Shown one piece after another: positions 26,327 to 34,929 of a stretch of DNA of 48,611 nucleotides. The first letter of the stretch is position 1. The number at the start of each line of letters is the position of its first letter. The notes under the pieces were generated by a model. That model saw only the letters and a list, made by a program, of their open reading frames with translations, ran no database searches and was not told where the DNA came from. The position numbers and the translations under genes are program-made. Source of the DNA: Saprospiraceae bacterium. GTDB lineage: Bacteria; Bacteroidota; Bacteroidia; Chitinophagales; Saprospiraceae. Location: NCBI GenBank assembly GCA_026982695.1, contig JALSGS010000009.1, forward strand, positions 1 through 48,611, in the 5' to 3' direction.

Positions 26327-27778
26327 TTATTCTTCTTCGAGTTGCGCAGCTGCCTGTGCGGCTGTTTTGGCTGCCACTTCTTCTGGGCTTTCTGCCTGAG
26401 GGGGCTTGATAAGAGCCTCGAAGGTGTCTAAGGGTACGACTTTTTCTTCTAATGTGAACTCCTTTTTAAGAGGTTCGAGCAGTTTGATTTCCAGGAGCTC
26501 ATCGGCAGTGCGCTCTACTTCCTTTTCGTCTTGTAGTAGGCGTTGTACCATTTGATTGATAAAACGCGGGTCGTTAAGCCCATAGCTTTGCAGCATTTGC
26601 TGTACGCGCAATCGCAGGTGGTTAATAATGTCTTCGGACTTGACCTCGACATTGTATTTCTTAGCCAGCTTGCTTTTGATCAATGACCAGCGGAGGTTGC
26701 GCGCAAAATCGGCATACCCCTTTTCGATTTGTTCTTCTGTGTTTTTTTCGCTTGACTCTTTTAGCCAACGTTTTAAGAAGTCGTCGGGCAATGGCAGCGT
26801 TTGCTCATTGTGCAACTCCATCAGATAGTCATGGATAGCGCGGTATAGGGCGGTGTCGCTGCGTCCTTCATAGAAGGCGCGGAGGTCCTCACGCAATACT
26901 TCAAGTGCTTCATCTTCGTTGTGGACTTTGTCTGGGCCGAATACTTGATCGAAGAACTCTTGGTTTAGTTTAGCGGGTACACGGCGTTCGGCACCATCGA
27001 ATACCAGCAAGATGCGTGGGCTGGGTTTGTCGGCAGGTGTTTTGTCCTCTTTGTCGGGCTGCCAGTTTAATATGCGTCTGTCTACCTCTTGTTCGGACCA
27101 GCCAGGTGCGAAGTCATAGGCGTTGTCTACTTCGAGTGTATCACCAGGTTTGAGCGTGCTGAGCTGTTCGCGATAGAGAGGTGCTACATCTTTGAAGTGG
27201 ATGGAAAATTTGTGGGTAGAGGTAGCTTCCTGCTCATTGCCTCCTTTTTTCAATTGGAACAGGAGTATATCGTCGTCCTGGTAGTCGCCTTCTACCCGTT
27301 GCATATTGGCTCGGGCTTCGCGCAGGCGCTGTAATTCTTGGCGTACCATTTCGTCGGTGAGCTCGGGCATGTAGTAGGTAAAGGTCTTTTCTTTAGATAG
27401 ACCTTGTACTTCAAATTCGGGTGCTTGTCCGATATCAAAAGAGAAACGGAAGTCTTTCAGGTTATGGGGATCAAAGTCGATTTCCGCTTGATCTGCGGTA
27501 GGGATGGGTTGACCGAGAAAATTGTTGTCTGCTTGTTTGAGGAATTCGTTGAGTTGTTTGGAGAGCATGTCGTTGACGACCTCGACTAGCACCGATTTGC
27601 CGAACATTTTTTTCAGCACGGATAATGGGATCTTTCCTTTACGGAAACCTTTGAGAGCTACTTTATTTCGGTACTCTTTGAGCTTTTTTTCAAATTCAGG
27701 CTGGTAGTCTTCCCGAGCAATGTCTACATGAAGGGTACTTTGCAGGTTGTTCTTCTCTTCTTTAGTTATTTTCGGCAT
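26327..27778 (-). CDS. tig: Trigger factor
   Basis: The 483-residue chaperone binds nascent chains at the ribosome exit tunnel. The N-terminal ribosome-binding domain carries the signature GFRKGKIP (residues 44-51). The middle region corresponding to the FKBP-type PPIase domain is divergent. The helical C-terminal arm is long and ends in an alanine- and glutamate-rich tail (SPEEVAAKTAAQAAAQLEEE). It is the first gene of the tig-clpP-clpX cluster, an order conserved in many bacteria. It lies opposite the tRNA-Leu spacer and probably has its promoter in 27779-28071. Confidence 0.93.
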   Translation of the reverse strand: MPKITKEEKNNLQSTLHVDIAREDYQPEFEKKLKEYRNKVALKGFRKGKIPLSVLKKMFGKSVLVEVVNDMLSKQLNEFLKQADNNFLGQPIPTADQAEIDFDPHNLKDFRFSFDIGQAPEFEVQGLSKEKTFTYYMPELTDEMVRQELQRLREARANMQRVEGDYQDDDILLFQLKKGGNEQEATSTHKFSIHFKDVAPLYREQLSTLKPGDTLEVDNAYDFAPGWSEQEVDRRILNWQPDKEDKTPADKPSPRILLVFDGAERRVPAKLNQEFFDQVFGPDKVHNEDEALEVLREDLRAFYEGRSDTALYRAIHDYLMELHNEQTLPLPDDFLKRWLKESSEKNTEEQIEKGYADFARNLRWSLIKSKLAKKYNVEVKSEDIINHLRLRVQQMLQSYGLNDPRFINQMVQRLLQDEKEVERTADELLEIKLLEPLKKEFTLEEKVVPLDTFEALIKPPQAESPEEVAAKTAAQAAAQLEEE

Positions 27779-28071
27779 AGCTAATGTGCTATTGTTGCAT
27801 GATGATTAGAAAAAATGCTTATAATTATGGCTTTTACTATTACTATATCGATGGGTACTACTGCGTGCCCGGTGTGTGCCCCACCTAAGTTTGGAAATTG
27901 TTGTGGTTGACGGGCGACACATTATGCTTGCGCAGTGTATTGACTACAGTGGGCGAACAGAAATGGATAATGGATACTGCATGGGCCGTCACATGAGTGC
28001 GTTGTTGTGGTTTCCTAATTGGGCGCAGCCCTTATCCAAGGAGCTACGCGTAAGTCATATGCAAAAAAATG
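27779..28071. other. Spacer between tig and tRNA-Leu
   Basis: This stretch holds no supported gene. An open frame across it ends inside the antisense of the tRNA and is treated as spurious. The tig promoter should lie here, but I see no clean TAnnTTTG match on the minus strand. Confidence 0.4.
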
Positions 28072-28153
28072 TGCGGGTGGAGGGACTCGAACCCCCACGC
28101 CTTTCGGCACCAGATCCTAAGTCTGGCGCGTCTACCAATTCCGCCACACCCGC
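28072..28153 (-). tRNA. tRNA-Leu (anticodon UAG)
   Basis: The minus strand folds as a complete class II tRNA of 82 bases. The 7-bp acceptor stem is GCGGGTG/CACCCGC. The anticodon loop CTTAGGA sits on a CCAGA/TCTGG stem, giving anticodon UAG. There is a 13-base variable arm (TGCCGAAAGGCGT) and a T-arm GGGGG-TTCGAGT-CCCTC. The discriminator is A and no CCA is encoded (ACAT follows), so CCA must be added after transcription. It reads CUA, and CUN by wobble. Confidence 0.96.
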
Positions 28154-28547
28154 ATAGGAATTCCCGATGCGCTACACCTCAACACAAGCTATTTACCCCG
28201 TGGGTCATGTGTCTAGGTGGTTTCTATGGGAATGAGCTTGGCGCTTAAGCGCCCGCAAAGATAAGAGGAATATTTTTAAACGAAATGATACAAAAGCAAC
28301 CGCTGAGGTATTTTATTTGTTTTGTGTGGAGCTGCATTTTTGGTGTAAATCATGCGGTGTCAGATAGATATACCCAAATAGGGTGGTGGTCAATCATAAG
28401 GGCGATAGCCACATTTTTCAAAAAGTGTAATGACCGCGCAGCTTTGATGAAAATGCACACATTCAGCTTGCGTATTATCACTCGGTGTTAGGGAATAGAA
28501 AGGGCTAATCGGACGGAAAATAGTAATGAAAACTTTGGCGAAGGACT
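28154..28547. other. Intergenic region between tRNA-Leu and the Rel/SpoT gene
   Basis: These 394 bases separate divergent units. I see no credible gene. A TATCTTTG element on the minus strand at 28256-28263 could drive the tRNA. The rel promoter is expected in the right half but no clear motif was found. Confidence 0.4.
28256..28263 (-). promoter_or_regulatory. TAnnTTTG -7 element upstream of tRNA-Leu
   Basis: TATCTTTG on the minus strand lies 102 bases before the tRNA 5' end. No TTG was found at the standard distance upstream, so the call is tentative. Confidence 0.3.
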
Positions 28548-30794
28548 ATGGCAGAAGTGTTAGATGCAATCTATGAAGATGACAAGGAGCGCAAGCTTAT
28601 CTTGAGGGAATATCGAAAGCTGTTGCGCACCATTCCAGATTCTGCTACTGAGCAGGACTGGGAAAACGTGCGTAAGGCATTCGAGTTGGCGGTGCGCGCC
28701 CATGCTGCTCAGCGACGAAAAGATGGTGATCCATACATTTTGCATCCCATAGAGGTAGCACGCATTTGTGCCGAAGAAGTAGGGTTAGGGCCTACTGCTG
28801 TGGTAGCGGCACTTTTACACGATGTGGTAGAGGATACGAATGTCACGCTTGAAGAGATTGAGCAAACCTTTGGTGAGCGTATTGCGCTGTTGGTCAACGG
28901 ATTGACTAAGTTAGACCGCTCGGTTAATGCGGAGAGCCCTCGAGCAGAAAACTTTCGGAAGGTCTTGTACTGGATGGTACAGGACGTACGCGTAGGTTTG
29001 ATCAAAATTGCGGACAGGCTACACAACATGCGTACTTTGAGTGCTATGCCCCGGCACAAACAGCTAAAGATTGCTTCAGAAACCAACTTTTTATATGTGC
29101 CATTGGCTCACAGATTAGGGCTATACAATATTAAGACGGAGTTGGAGGATCTCTGCCTCAAGGTACTCAATAGAGAGGCTTATCAGGAAATAGCCGAGAA
29201 ACTGCAAGCTACCAAAGAAGAGCGTGCTCAGTTTATCAGTCGGTTTATCGAGCCCATTAAGCAGAAGTTGGACCAACAAGGGATGAAGTACCGCATTTTG
29301 GGCAGACCCAAGTCTATCTCTTCTATTTTAAATAAGATTCGCACCAAAGGGGTACCGTTCGGGCAGATCTATGATCTGTTTGCCGTGCGCATTATTTTGG
29401 ATGTACCACCAGAGCAAGAGAAGACAGCCTGCTGGGTAGCTTATTCGCTCGTGACCGATGTGTACGCGCCCTTGCCCGAGCGGCTCAAAGATTGGATTTC
29501 CACGCCTAAGTCCAATGGGTATGAATCGCTACACACAACAGTCATTGGGCCTGATGGCAAATACGTTGAGGTGCAGATTCGCACAGAGCGTATGGATGAG
29601 ATAGCCGAAAAGGGTTATGCGGCCCATTGGAAGTACAAGGGGGTACGTACCCAAGCGTCTTCTACTTTTGATAGGTGGCTTGACGAGGTGCGCGAGTTGT
29701 TGGAAAACAAAGAAGCTGATGCGCGCGAGTTTGTGCAATATTTTAAGTCCAATCTCTTCACGCAAGAAGTATGGGTCACTACACCCAAAGGCGACATGAT
29801 CGTATTGCCTAAAGGGGCGACAGCTCTGGACTTTGCATACCACATCCACACGGAAATTGGAGATCATTGCCAGGCAGTGAAGGTTAATCAGCGCTTGGTA
29901 CCATTGGGATATAAGCTCCAGCAGGGCGATCAGGTAGAGGTGATCACCGATGCCAAGCAGAAGCCAAAGAAAGATTGGCTTAAGCTGGTAGTAACGGGCA
30001 AAGCGCGCTCGCGCATTCGACAGGCGTTGAAGAAAGAACAACGGCAAGTCGGCGAGCTGGGCAAAGAAGCGTTGATACGCAAGCTCAACAATTTGAAAGT
30101 ACAGCCTGTCGATCAAGCTATTGAAATGTTGGTGCGCTACTACGAGTATCCCTCACATGTAGATCTCTACTATGCCATTGCTACCGAACAGCTGACAATC
30201 AGTGCATTGCTGGCACCCTTCGAGCTGAAAGATCACAAGCTGATTCCCAAGCCTCAGCCTCAAAGTGAAAATGGCGAAGAAGCTGGGCATGCCGTAGCAG
30301 ATGCGACGCCCACCACACCTGTGCGGCCACGGCCCAAAGCCACCATATTGATCGATGGCGAACCTGGTGAGCATTATAACTACACTTTTGCCAATTGCTG
30401 CAATCCAGTACAAGGTGATGAAATCTTTGCCTTTATTTCGCGTACGGGTGGGTTGAAGATTCATCGCGTAAGCTGCCCCAATGCCACCCACCTGATGGCC
30501 AATTACGACTATCGGATACGACGGGCAGAATGGGTAACCAAGCAGGATGCCGAATTTGTAGCTGAACTCAGAATTACAGGTGTGGACGACGGGCCTGGGG
30601 TGATTGAGCGCCTGGCTCATGAGCTGTCCAGTAAATTGCGCGTTAACATTCGAGCATTTTCCATTTTAGGAGGTGACGATGCCTATTTCGAAGGAACCAT
30701 CAAACTAATTGTGGCCAATGTCAATCAACTCAATTTGGCTATTCGTACACTCAAGAATCTGGATAATGTAGACACTGTGACGCGCGTCAACTAG
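28548..30794 (+). CDS. Bifunctional (p)ppGpp synthetase/hydrolase (RelA/SpoT family)
   Basis: The 748-residue stringent-response enzyme makes and degrades (p)ppGpp. The N-terminal HD hydrolase domain is intact (ILHPIEVARIC; LLHDVVEDT at 90-97), so hydrolysis is expected. The synthetase domain has GRPKSISSILNKI, YDLFAVRIILD and TPKSNGYESLHTTV, with VEVQIRT. A TGS domain follows (VWVTTPKGDMIVLPKGATAL), then the zinc-finger-like/CC region (NCCNPVQGDEIFAFISRTGG) and a C-terminal ACT domain. The domain set matches Rel/SpoT bifunctional enzymes rather than synthetase-only RelA. It is followed by fur and purA on the same strand. Confidence 0.95.
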   Translation: MAEVLDAIYEDDKERKLILREYRKLLRTIPDSATEQDWENVRKAFELAVRAHAAQRRKDGDPYILHPIEVARICAEEVGLGPTAVVAALLHDVVEDTNVTLEEIEQTFGERIALLVNGLTKLDRSVNAESPRAENFRKVLYWMVQDVRVGLIKIADRLHNMRTLSAMPRHKQLKIASETNFLYVPLAHRLGLYNIKTELEDLCLKVLNREAYQEIAEKLQATKEERAQFISRFIEPIKQKLDQQGMKYRILGRPKSISSILNKIRTKGVPFGQIYDLFAVRIILDVPPEQEKTACWVAYSLVTDVYAPLPERLKDWISTPKSNGYESLHTTVIGPDGKYVEVQIRTERMDEIAEKGYAAHWKYKGVRTQASSTFDRWLDEVRELLENKEADAREFVQYFKSNLFTQEVWVTTPKGDMIVLPKGATALDFAYHIHTEIGDHCQAVKVNQRLVPLGYKLQQGDQVEVITDAKQKPKKDWLKLVVTGKARSRIRQALKKEQRQVGELGKEALIRKLNNLKVQPVDQAIEMLVRYYEYPSHVDLYYAIATEQLTISALLAPFELKDHKLIPKPQPQSENGEEAGHAVADATPTTPVRPRPKATILIDGEPGEHYNYTFANCCNPVQGDEIFAFISRTGGLKIHRVSCPNATHLMANYDYRIRRAEWVTKQDAEFVAELRITGVDDGPGVIERLAHELSSKLRVNIRAFSILGGDDAYFEGTIKLIVANVNQLNLAIRTLKNLDNVDTVTRVN

Positions 30795-30860
30795 TACCTT
30801 CTGAGATATCATGAATTGACTGAGATTGGCTACCGCTATCACCCAGATGTATAATCGAAC

Positions 30861-30868
30861 TAAATTTG
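30861..30868 (+). promoter_or_regulatory. TAnnTTTG -7 element of the Fur-family gene
   Basis: TAAATTTG matches the Bacteroidota -7 consensus and ends 28 bases before the ATG at 30897. A TTG at 30826-30828 is too far upstream for the usual spacing, so the -33 element is not identified. Confidence 0.4.
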
Positions 30869-30896
30869 CATTTAATTACACATTTCAATTACTGTC

Positions 30897-31427
30897 ATGG
30901 CTGCACGCACACATCAAGATGTGATATCGGAAGTCAAAGAAATTTTTGCTCGCCATTTAGAGCGCAATAACTGTCGTAAGACACCGGAACGCTTTGCCAT
31001 TTTAGAGGAGATTTATCGAAGAGATGATCATTTCGATGCCGAATCGTTGTACATCCACATGAAAAACAACAATTATCGCGTCAGTCGGGCTACTGTGTAC
31101 AACACATTGGAATTATTGGTGAATTGTGACTTGGTGAAGAAGCATCAGTTTGGCAAGAACTTAGCTCAGTACGAGAAGTCGTATGGCTTTAAACAACACG
31201 ATCACTTGATTTGCCTCGACTGTGGCGAAGTGCTTGAATTCTGCGATCCGCGCATCCAACAAATCAAAGATATGATGGGCCAGTTGTTGGGATTCGAGGT
31301 GACACATCATTCACTTAACCTCTACGGCCGTTGTCGTAAAGTAGATTGCCCTAACAAGGTACAGGACGGCACACAAGACATACCTTCGCAGCCAACAAAT
31401 ACAGGCTCTGACTCTTCCATCAAATGA
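30897..31427 (+). CDS. Fur family transcriptional regulator
   Basis: The 176-residue protein has the family winged helix (TPERFAILEEIYRRDDHFDA; VSRATVYNTLELL at about 62-74), followed by the dimerisation domain. Metal-site residues are HDHLICLDCG (Cys106, Cys109) and GRCRKVDC (Cys146, Cys151), giving the CxxC pair plus second cysteine pair of a structural zinc site. The regulatory His/Glu residues are partly visible (HHSLNLYG). It could be Fur, PerR or Zur; the sequence alone does not decide. A polar tail of about 20 residues ends the protein. It lies between the Rel/SpoT gene and purA. Confidence 0.93.
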   Translation: MAARTHQDVISEVKEIFARHLERNNCRKTPERFAILEEIYRRDDHFDAESLYIHMKNNNYRVSRATVYNTLELLVNCDLVKKHQFGKNLAQYEKSYGFKQHDHLICLDCGEVLEFCDPRIQQIKDMMGQLLGFEVTHHSLNLYGRCRKVDCPNKVQDGTQDIPSQPTNTGSDSSIK

Positions 31428-31493
31428 ATGATCACATCGCGATGTCCAGCATTCAAGATGCTCAAACCGGTTACATAAGTAGGAGCTATGTGT

Positions 31494-31533
31494 CGAGAAA
31501 GCCCAGTTAGGTGGCTCTTTTCGCGTATTTTTG
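31494..31533 (+). terminator. Weak hairpin after fur overlapping a -7 motif
   Basis: CGAGAAAGCC (31494-31503) and GGCTCTTTTCG (31513-31523) form an imperfect hairpin followed by CGTATTTTTG. The tail TATTTTTG (31526-31533) also matches TAnnTTTG and lies 90 bases before the purA ATG. The same stretch could be the end of fur, the purA promoter, or both. Confidence 0.35.
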
Positions 31534-31623
31534 CCCCACTATATGTATGAGTGAAATTCGCTTTTTAGTGGCGGGCGTTGCCGGATAGGGGATCGCTGTT
31601 GCTTTTTTTGAACAATTTTGAAT

Positions 31624-32922
31624 ATGAGCGCCAAGGTAGATGTGATTTTAGGCCTACAATGGGGCGATGAAGGCAAAGGAAAGATTGTAGATTACCTTGC
31701 TCCCCAATACGATATAGTAGCTCGCTTTCAAGGGGGGCCTAATGCGGGGCATACGCTGGTATTTGGAGGCAAAAAGTACGTGTTGCACACTGTGCCTTCA
31801 GGTATTTTCAGGCCTGAGTTGGGCAATGTAATTGGCAATGGTGTGGTGATCGACCCCGTTACCTTGGCACAGGAGCTCCAAGCCCTTGATGCAGCTGGGG
31901 TTGAGTGGCGTCGGCGGTTATTTGTGGCCCGCAAAGCACATCTCATCTTGCCCACGCATCGCTATCTAGATGCGGCCTCAGAAGCAGCTAAGGGCAAGGA
32001 GAAAATCGGTTCGACGCTGCGTGGTATTGGCCCCACTTATATGGACAAAACGGGGCGTAATGGCTTGCGCGTAGGTGATTTAATTCATGCGCATTTTCGA
32101 GACAAATACGAGCAGCTCAAAGCCAAGCATTTACAGCTATTGAAGCTCTATCCCCCTGTAGCTTATGATTTAGAGGCTGAGGAACGACGGTGGTTTGAGT
32201 CGTTGAAATGGCTACGCACACTTCAGATAGTGGATAGTGCCTATTTGATCAACGAAGCACTCGACAAGGGCCAACGCGTACTGGCCGAGGGCGCCCAAGG
32301 AGCTATGCTCGACATCGACTTTGGCACCTATCCCTTCGTTACTTCTTCCAATACGGTGAGTGCAAGTGTATGTATTGGCTTGGGGGTTTCGCCTGCCCGA
32401 ATCGGCGAAGTGTTTGGCATTGCGAAGGCGTATACCACTCGCGTGGGTAGTGGTCCTTTCCCTACGGAGTTGACAGATGAGGTGGGAGCACGTCTCCAGC
32501 AAGAAGGGCACGAATTTGGTGCCACAACTGGCCGCCCGCGTCGTTGTGGCTGGCTCGACCTGGTGCAGCTGCGCTATACGGCTATGCTCAATGGCGTGAC
32601 TCAGCTTGTGCTAACCAAAATCGACGTGCTCAATTCCTTCGAAACGATCCGGGCAGCTACACATTATCGCATTGAGGGGCAGCTTACGCAAAAAGTGCCC
32701 TATGATCTAATGGATATATCCATTGAGCCTGTGTGGAAGGAGTTTTTGGGGTGGCGCAGCTCAATAGCGGATGTTCAACACTATGAGGCATTTCCCAAAG
32801 AGCTGAAGCATTACATACGTGCTATAGAAGAGGCGTTGCGCGTGCCAGTTACCATGATCTCTACGGGGCCTGAGCGTCAGCGCTTAGTGTTGGCTGAGAC
32901 GCATTCTACCAGTAGTCTGTAA
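31624..32922 (+). CDS. purA: Adenylosuccinate synthetase
   Basis: The ATG at 31624 is preferred over an in-frame TTG two codons upstream. The 432-residue enzyme joins IMP and aspartate using GTP, the first committed step of AMP synthesis. The signature QWGDEGKGK is at residues 12-20, with GGPNAGHT following. Other family blocks are STLRGIGPTYMDKTGRNGLR, EGAQGAMLDIDFGTYPFVTS and TTGRPRRCGW. Its length matches the family (about 430). The stop lies 3 bases from the stop of a convergent gene. Confidence 0.97.
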   Translation: MSAKVDVILGLQWGDEGKGKIVDYLAPQYDIVARFQGGPNAGHTLVFGGKKYVLHTVPSGIFRPELGNVIGNGVVIDPVTLAQELQALDAAGVEWRRRLFVARKAHLILPTHRYLDAASEAAKGKEKIGSTLRGIGPTYMDKTGRNGLRVGDLIHAHFRDKYEQLKAKHLQLLKLYPPVAYDLEAEERRWFESLKWLRTLQIVDSAYLINEALDKGQRVLAEGAQGAMLDIDFGTYPFVTSSNTVSASVCIGLGVSPARIGEVFGIAKAYTTRVGSGPFPTELTDEVGARLQQEGHEFGATTGRPRRCGWLDLVQLRYTAMLNGVTQLVLTKIDVLNSFETIRAATHYRIEGQLTQKVPYDLMDISIEPVWKEFLGWRSSIADVQHYEAFPKELKHYIRAIEEALRVPVTMISTGPERQRLVLAETHSTSSL

Positions 32923-32925
32923 TGT

Positions 32926-33696
32926 CTACGGCCGCTCTGCTACCACGATGTACTGGTAGTCTAGCGAGGTGTCGTCTGATTCGATAATGCGATAACCCGC
33001 CTGCTCGAGCTCTTGTTCTACTTGATAAAGGGGAATGCGTATGTGCGCAGGGGGGTCGGTAATGGGGATTTTCTTTTTCTTGAAATCAATGATAAAGATG
33101 CGTCCTCCCGGTTTGATGCTCTTTTTGAGGTGCTTCAAGTAGTTAACGCGTTGGGGCAAATACAGGTAGGTATTGACCATGAGCACAATGTCTACCTCTT
33201 GAGGTTTGAGATGAGGGTCCATGGGTTCGGCCAGACGCGTCTCGAAGCGATCGAGTTGTTCGACCATCTTGAGAGAGTCCATAAAGTGAATAAAGCGCGG
33301 GTCGATGTCGATGGCAATGACGCGCTGGGCGCGCATGGCCAGTCGTCGGGCAAAGTAGCCCGAGCCGGCACCAATGTCGGCCACTACTTTGTCGCTGAGC
33401 TCGCCCATTTTGCTGATGACCAGCTCGGGCTTTTGCCAAAAAACGCGGTCTTTGCTTTCATATGCACGGATCTGCTGATGAAAATCGTCTTCAGCTGTAT
33501 GGGTTGTGTGGTTGTGGGAAGTAATGGCGTAGCTGGTGTCCAGTGCATTTTGCTCTGTAAAAGTCAAGGGCTGTTGAGGGCGCCGTTCGTTGTGGCAACC
33601 AACTGTAGCTATTAGGAGTAGAGCCCCAAAAAGGTATGTTTGTAGGGGCAATTGGAGCAAAGTGGGCCTATGGAGGTAAATACTCAAGGTGTTCAC
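32926..33696 (-). CDS. Exported (lipoprotein) SAM-dependent methyltransferase-like protein
   Basis: The 256-residue product starts at GTG (33696); no in-frame ATG precedes the signal sequence. The N-terminus looks like a lipoprotein signal (LFGALLLIATVGC, Cys34), so the domain would sit outside the cytoplasm. A class I Rossmann methyltransferase follows: motif I VVADIGAGSGYFARRLA, acidic loop VIAIDIDPRF, then EVDIVLMVNTYLYL and KPGGRIFIIDFKKK. SAM is not known to be available in the periplasm, so either the signal is not used or the fold has another job. It converges with purA (3-base gap) and lies 18 bases after the NlpC/P60 gene, probably in one transcript with it. Confidence 0.82.
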   Translation of the reverse strand: MNTLSIYLHRPTLLQLPLQTYLFGALLLIATVGCHNERRPQQPLTFTEQNALDTSYAITSHNHTTHTAEDDFHQQIRAYESKDRVFWQKPELVISKMGELSDKVVADIGAGSGYFARRLAMRAQRVIAIDIDPRFIHFMDSLKMVEQLDRFETRLAEPMDPHLKPQEVDIVLMVNTYLYLPQRVNYLKHLKKSIKPGGRIFIIDFKKKKIPITDPPAHIRIPLYQVEQELEQAGYRIIESDDTSLDYQYIVVAERP

Positions 33697-33714
33697 TTTG
33701 GGTTTTGAAAGTTT

Positions 33715-34923
33715 TTAATCCTTCCAGTTTTGGCCAGTGTAAAGTGGCATATCGGCAATCCTGAACACGCCCTGTGCGGCTTGTGCACCGATTATGCGCC
33801 GAGCACGCACGAAAGTACGAAGTCGTTCGGCATTGAAGTCGGGGTCATGTGTGTTGAGGCTTTCTTCGCGCACACGTCCTGCAGCATGGATGATGCGTCC
33901 TTGTCCTGTATGGATGGCCACGTGCCAGATGCGTTCAGGTAGGGTGTCGGTAGCTGGCCGGCCGAAGAAGAGCAGATCGGCGGGTTGGAGTCCTTCCCAG
34001 TTGGCTGTATCTGTGGCTACAGGTAGGCCTGTGTGTACTTGCTGAGATGCATCGCGGGCGAGCACCAAGCCATTGAGGAAAAATACCATTTTGGTAAAAC
34101 CACTACAGTCTACGCCTTTGCCCGAAGTGCCACCCCATAGGTAGGGTCTACCCATCAATTGGCGGGCGGTAGCCAATATGCGTTCGGGGGTGGGTTGGCG
34201 CGTGCTGAGCCATTGGTCGAAAGGCATCCATGTGTGAGGTGGGATGAAGCCCTGACGTCCATCGGGAAAGGTGACTTGTGCCCATCCGTTGCGTTCGCCT
34301 TGCCACGCCAATAAGTCGCCAGCTACCAGATCCGACACGCGCTCTGCTTGCAGATGGGGGGCAGTCCACACAAATCCAAAGTCGGCTACTGAAATGGCCT
34401 TAGGCATCTGTTGCCATTGGGCAAAATCAGTACGGGTCATGGGCGTGAAGCCATCTGCATCGAGCCAGCCAAAGTAATCATCAGGGGTTTGTACCAACCA
34501 CCAGTCGCCTTTTCGTTGGTAAAGGCGCAAAGGCGTGCCCAATAAAGCCTGTGTAGATAGTTCTGCTGAATGCTTGGGTTGGCTCCTGATGTTACATACC
34601 GAAAGGTTGACCACGCCATAGAGGTGGCCGTTCACTGATTCGTCGGGCAGCATGCGTATACTATCGCGTACTTGGTATCCAGCGTTTTGGAGGCGTTGGA
34701 CGAGCTGGGGTACTGCCTGTGAATGGCTGGTTTCACCTATGAGCGTGACGGTGCGGCCAGATTGTCGGGCGTCTATGTGCCACCATACCACGCGCTTGTC
34801 GGGAGCCAACTGCTGGCTCACTTGCTCGAGCACATCGCGTACGGCGGCATCAGGTGTGTCCATGTAGGGTTGGCAGCCCCACAGTGCGATAAGTACACAT
34901 AAACACAGAAATGCCTGTTTCAT
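33715..34923 (-). CDS. NlpC/P60 endopeptidase lipoprotein with SH3-like domains
   Basis: The 402-residue lipoprotein (signal VLIALWGC, Cys17) has two bacterial SH3-like segments, about residues 103-160 (VVNLSVCNIRSQP, KGDWWLVQTPDDYFGWLD) and 178-232 (GDLLAWQGERNGWAQVTFPDG). The C-terminal NlpC/P60 domain carries the catalytic cysteine in KGVDCSGFTKMVF (Cys273), histidine in RIWHVAIHTG (His334) and a third polar residue in RIIHAAG (His346). It should cut peptide stems of peptidoglycan, typically between D-Glu and the diamino acid. It is 6 bases from the PGRP amidase gene in the same direction, so the two are co-transcribed. Confidence 0.92.
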   Translation of the reverse strand: MKQAFLCLCVLIALWGCQPYMDTPDAAVRDVLEQVSQQLAPDKRVVWWHIDARQSGRTVTLIGETSHSQAVPQLVQRLQNAGYQVRDSIRMLPDESVNGHLYGVVNLSVCNIRSQPKHSAELSTQALLGTPLRLYQRKGDWWLVQTPDDYFGWLDADGFTPMTRTDFAQWQQMPKAISVADFGFVWTAPHLQAERVSDLVAGDLLAWQGERNGWAQVTFPDGRQGFIPPHTWMPFDQWLSTRQPTPERILATARQLMGRPYLWGGTSGKGVDCSGFTKMVFFLNGLVLARDASQQVHTGLPVATDTANWEGLQPADLLFFGRPATDTLPERIWHVAIHTGQGRIIHAAGRVREESLNTHDPDFNAERLRTFVRARRIIGAQAAQGVFRIADMPLYTGQNWKD

Positions 34924-34929
34924 GAGTTG

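Noticed and set aside
27876-28157. Open frame of 93 codons on the + strand across the tRNA region
   Set aside because: Its C-terminal part is the antisense of tRNA-Leu, a well-known source of false proteins, and the rest has no recognisable feature.
28285-28491. 68-codon open frame in the spacer before the Rel/SpoT gene
   Set aside because: The composition resembles random AT-rich sequence, there is no start context or family, and it ends 56 bases before the real gene.
31434-31445. 12-base perfect palindrome ACATCGCGATGT after fur
   Set aside because: It is a single copy with no loop or T-tract and no second occurrence noticed at a promoter, so neither a terminator nor a Fur-box call is supported.
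33013-33615. Open frame of 200 codons on the + strand
   Set aside because: It is antisense to the methyltransferase-like gene, whose SAM motif is clear.
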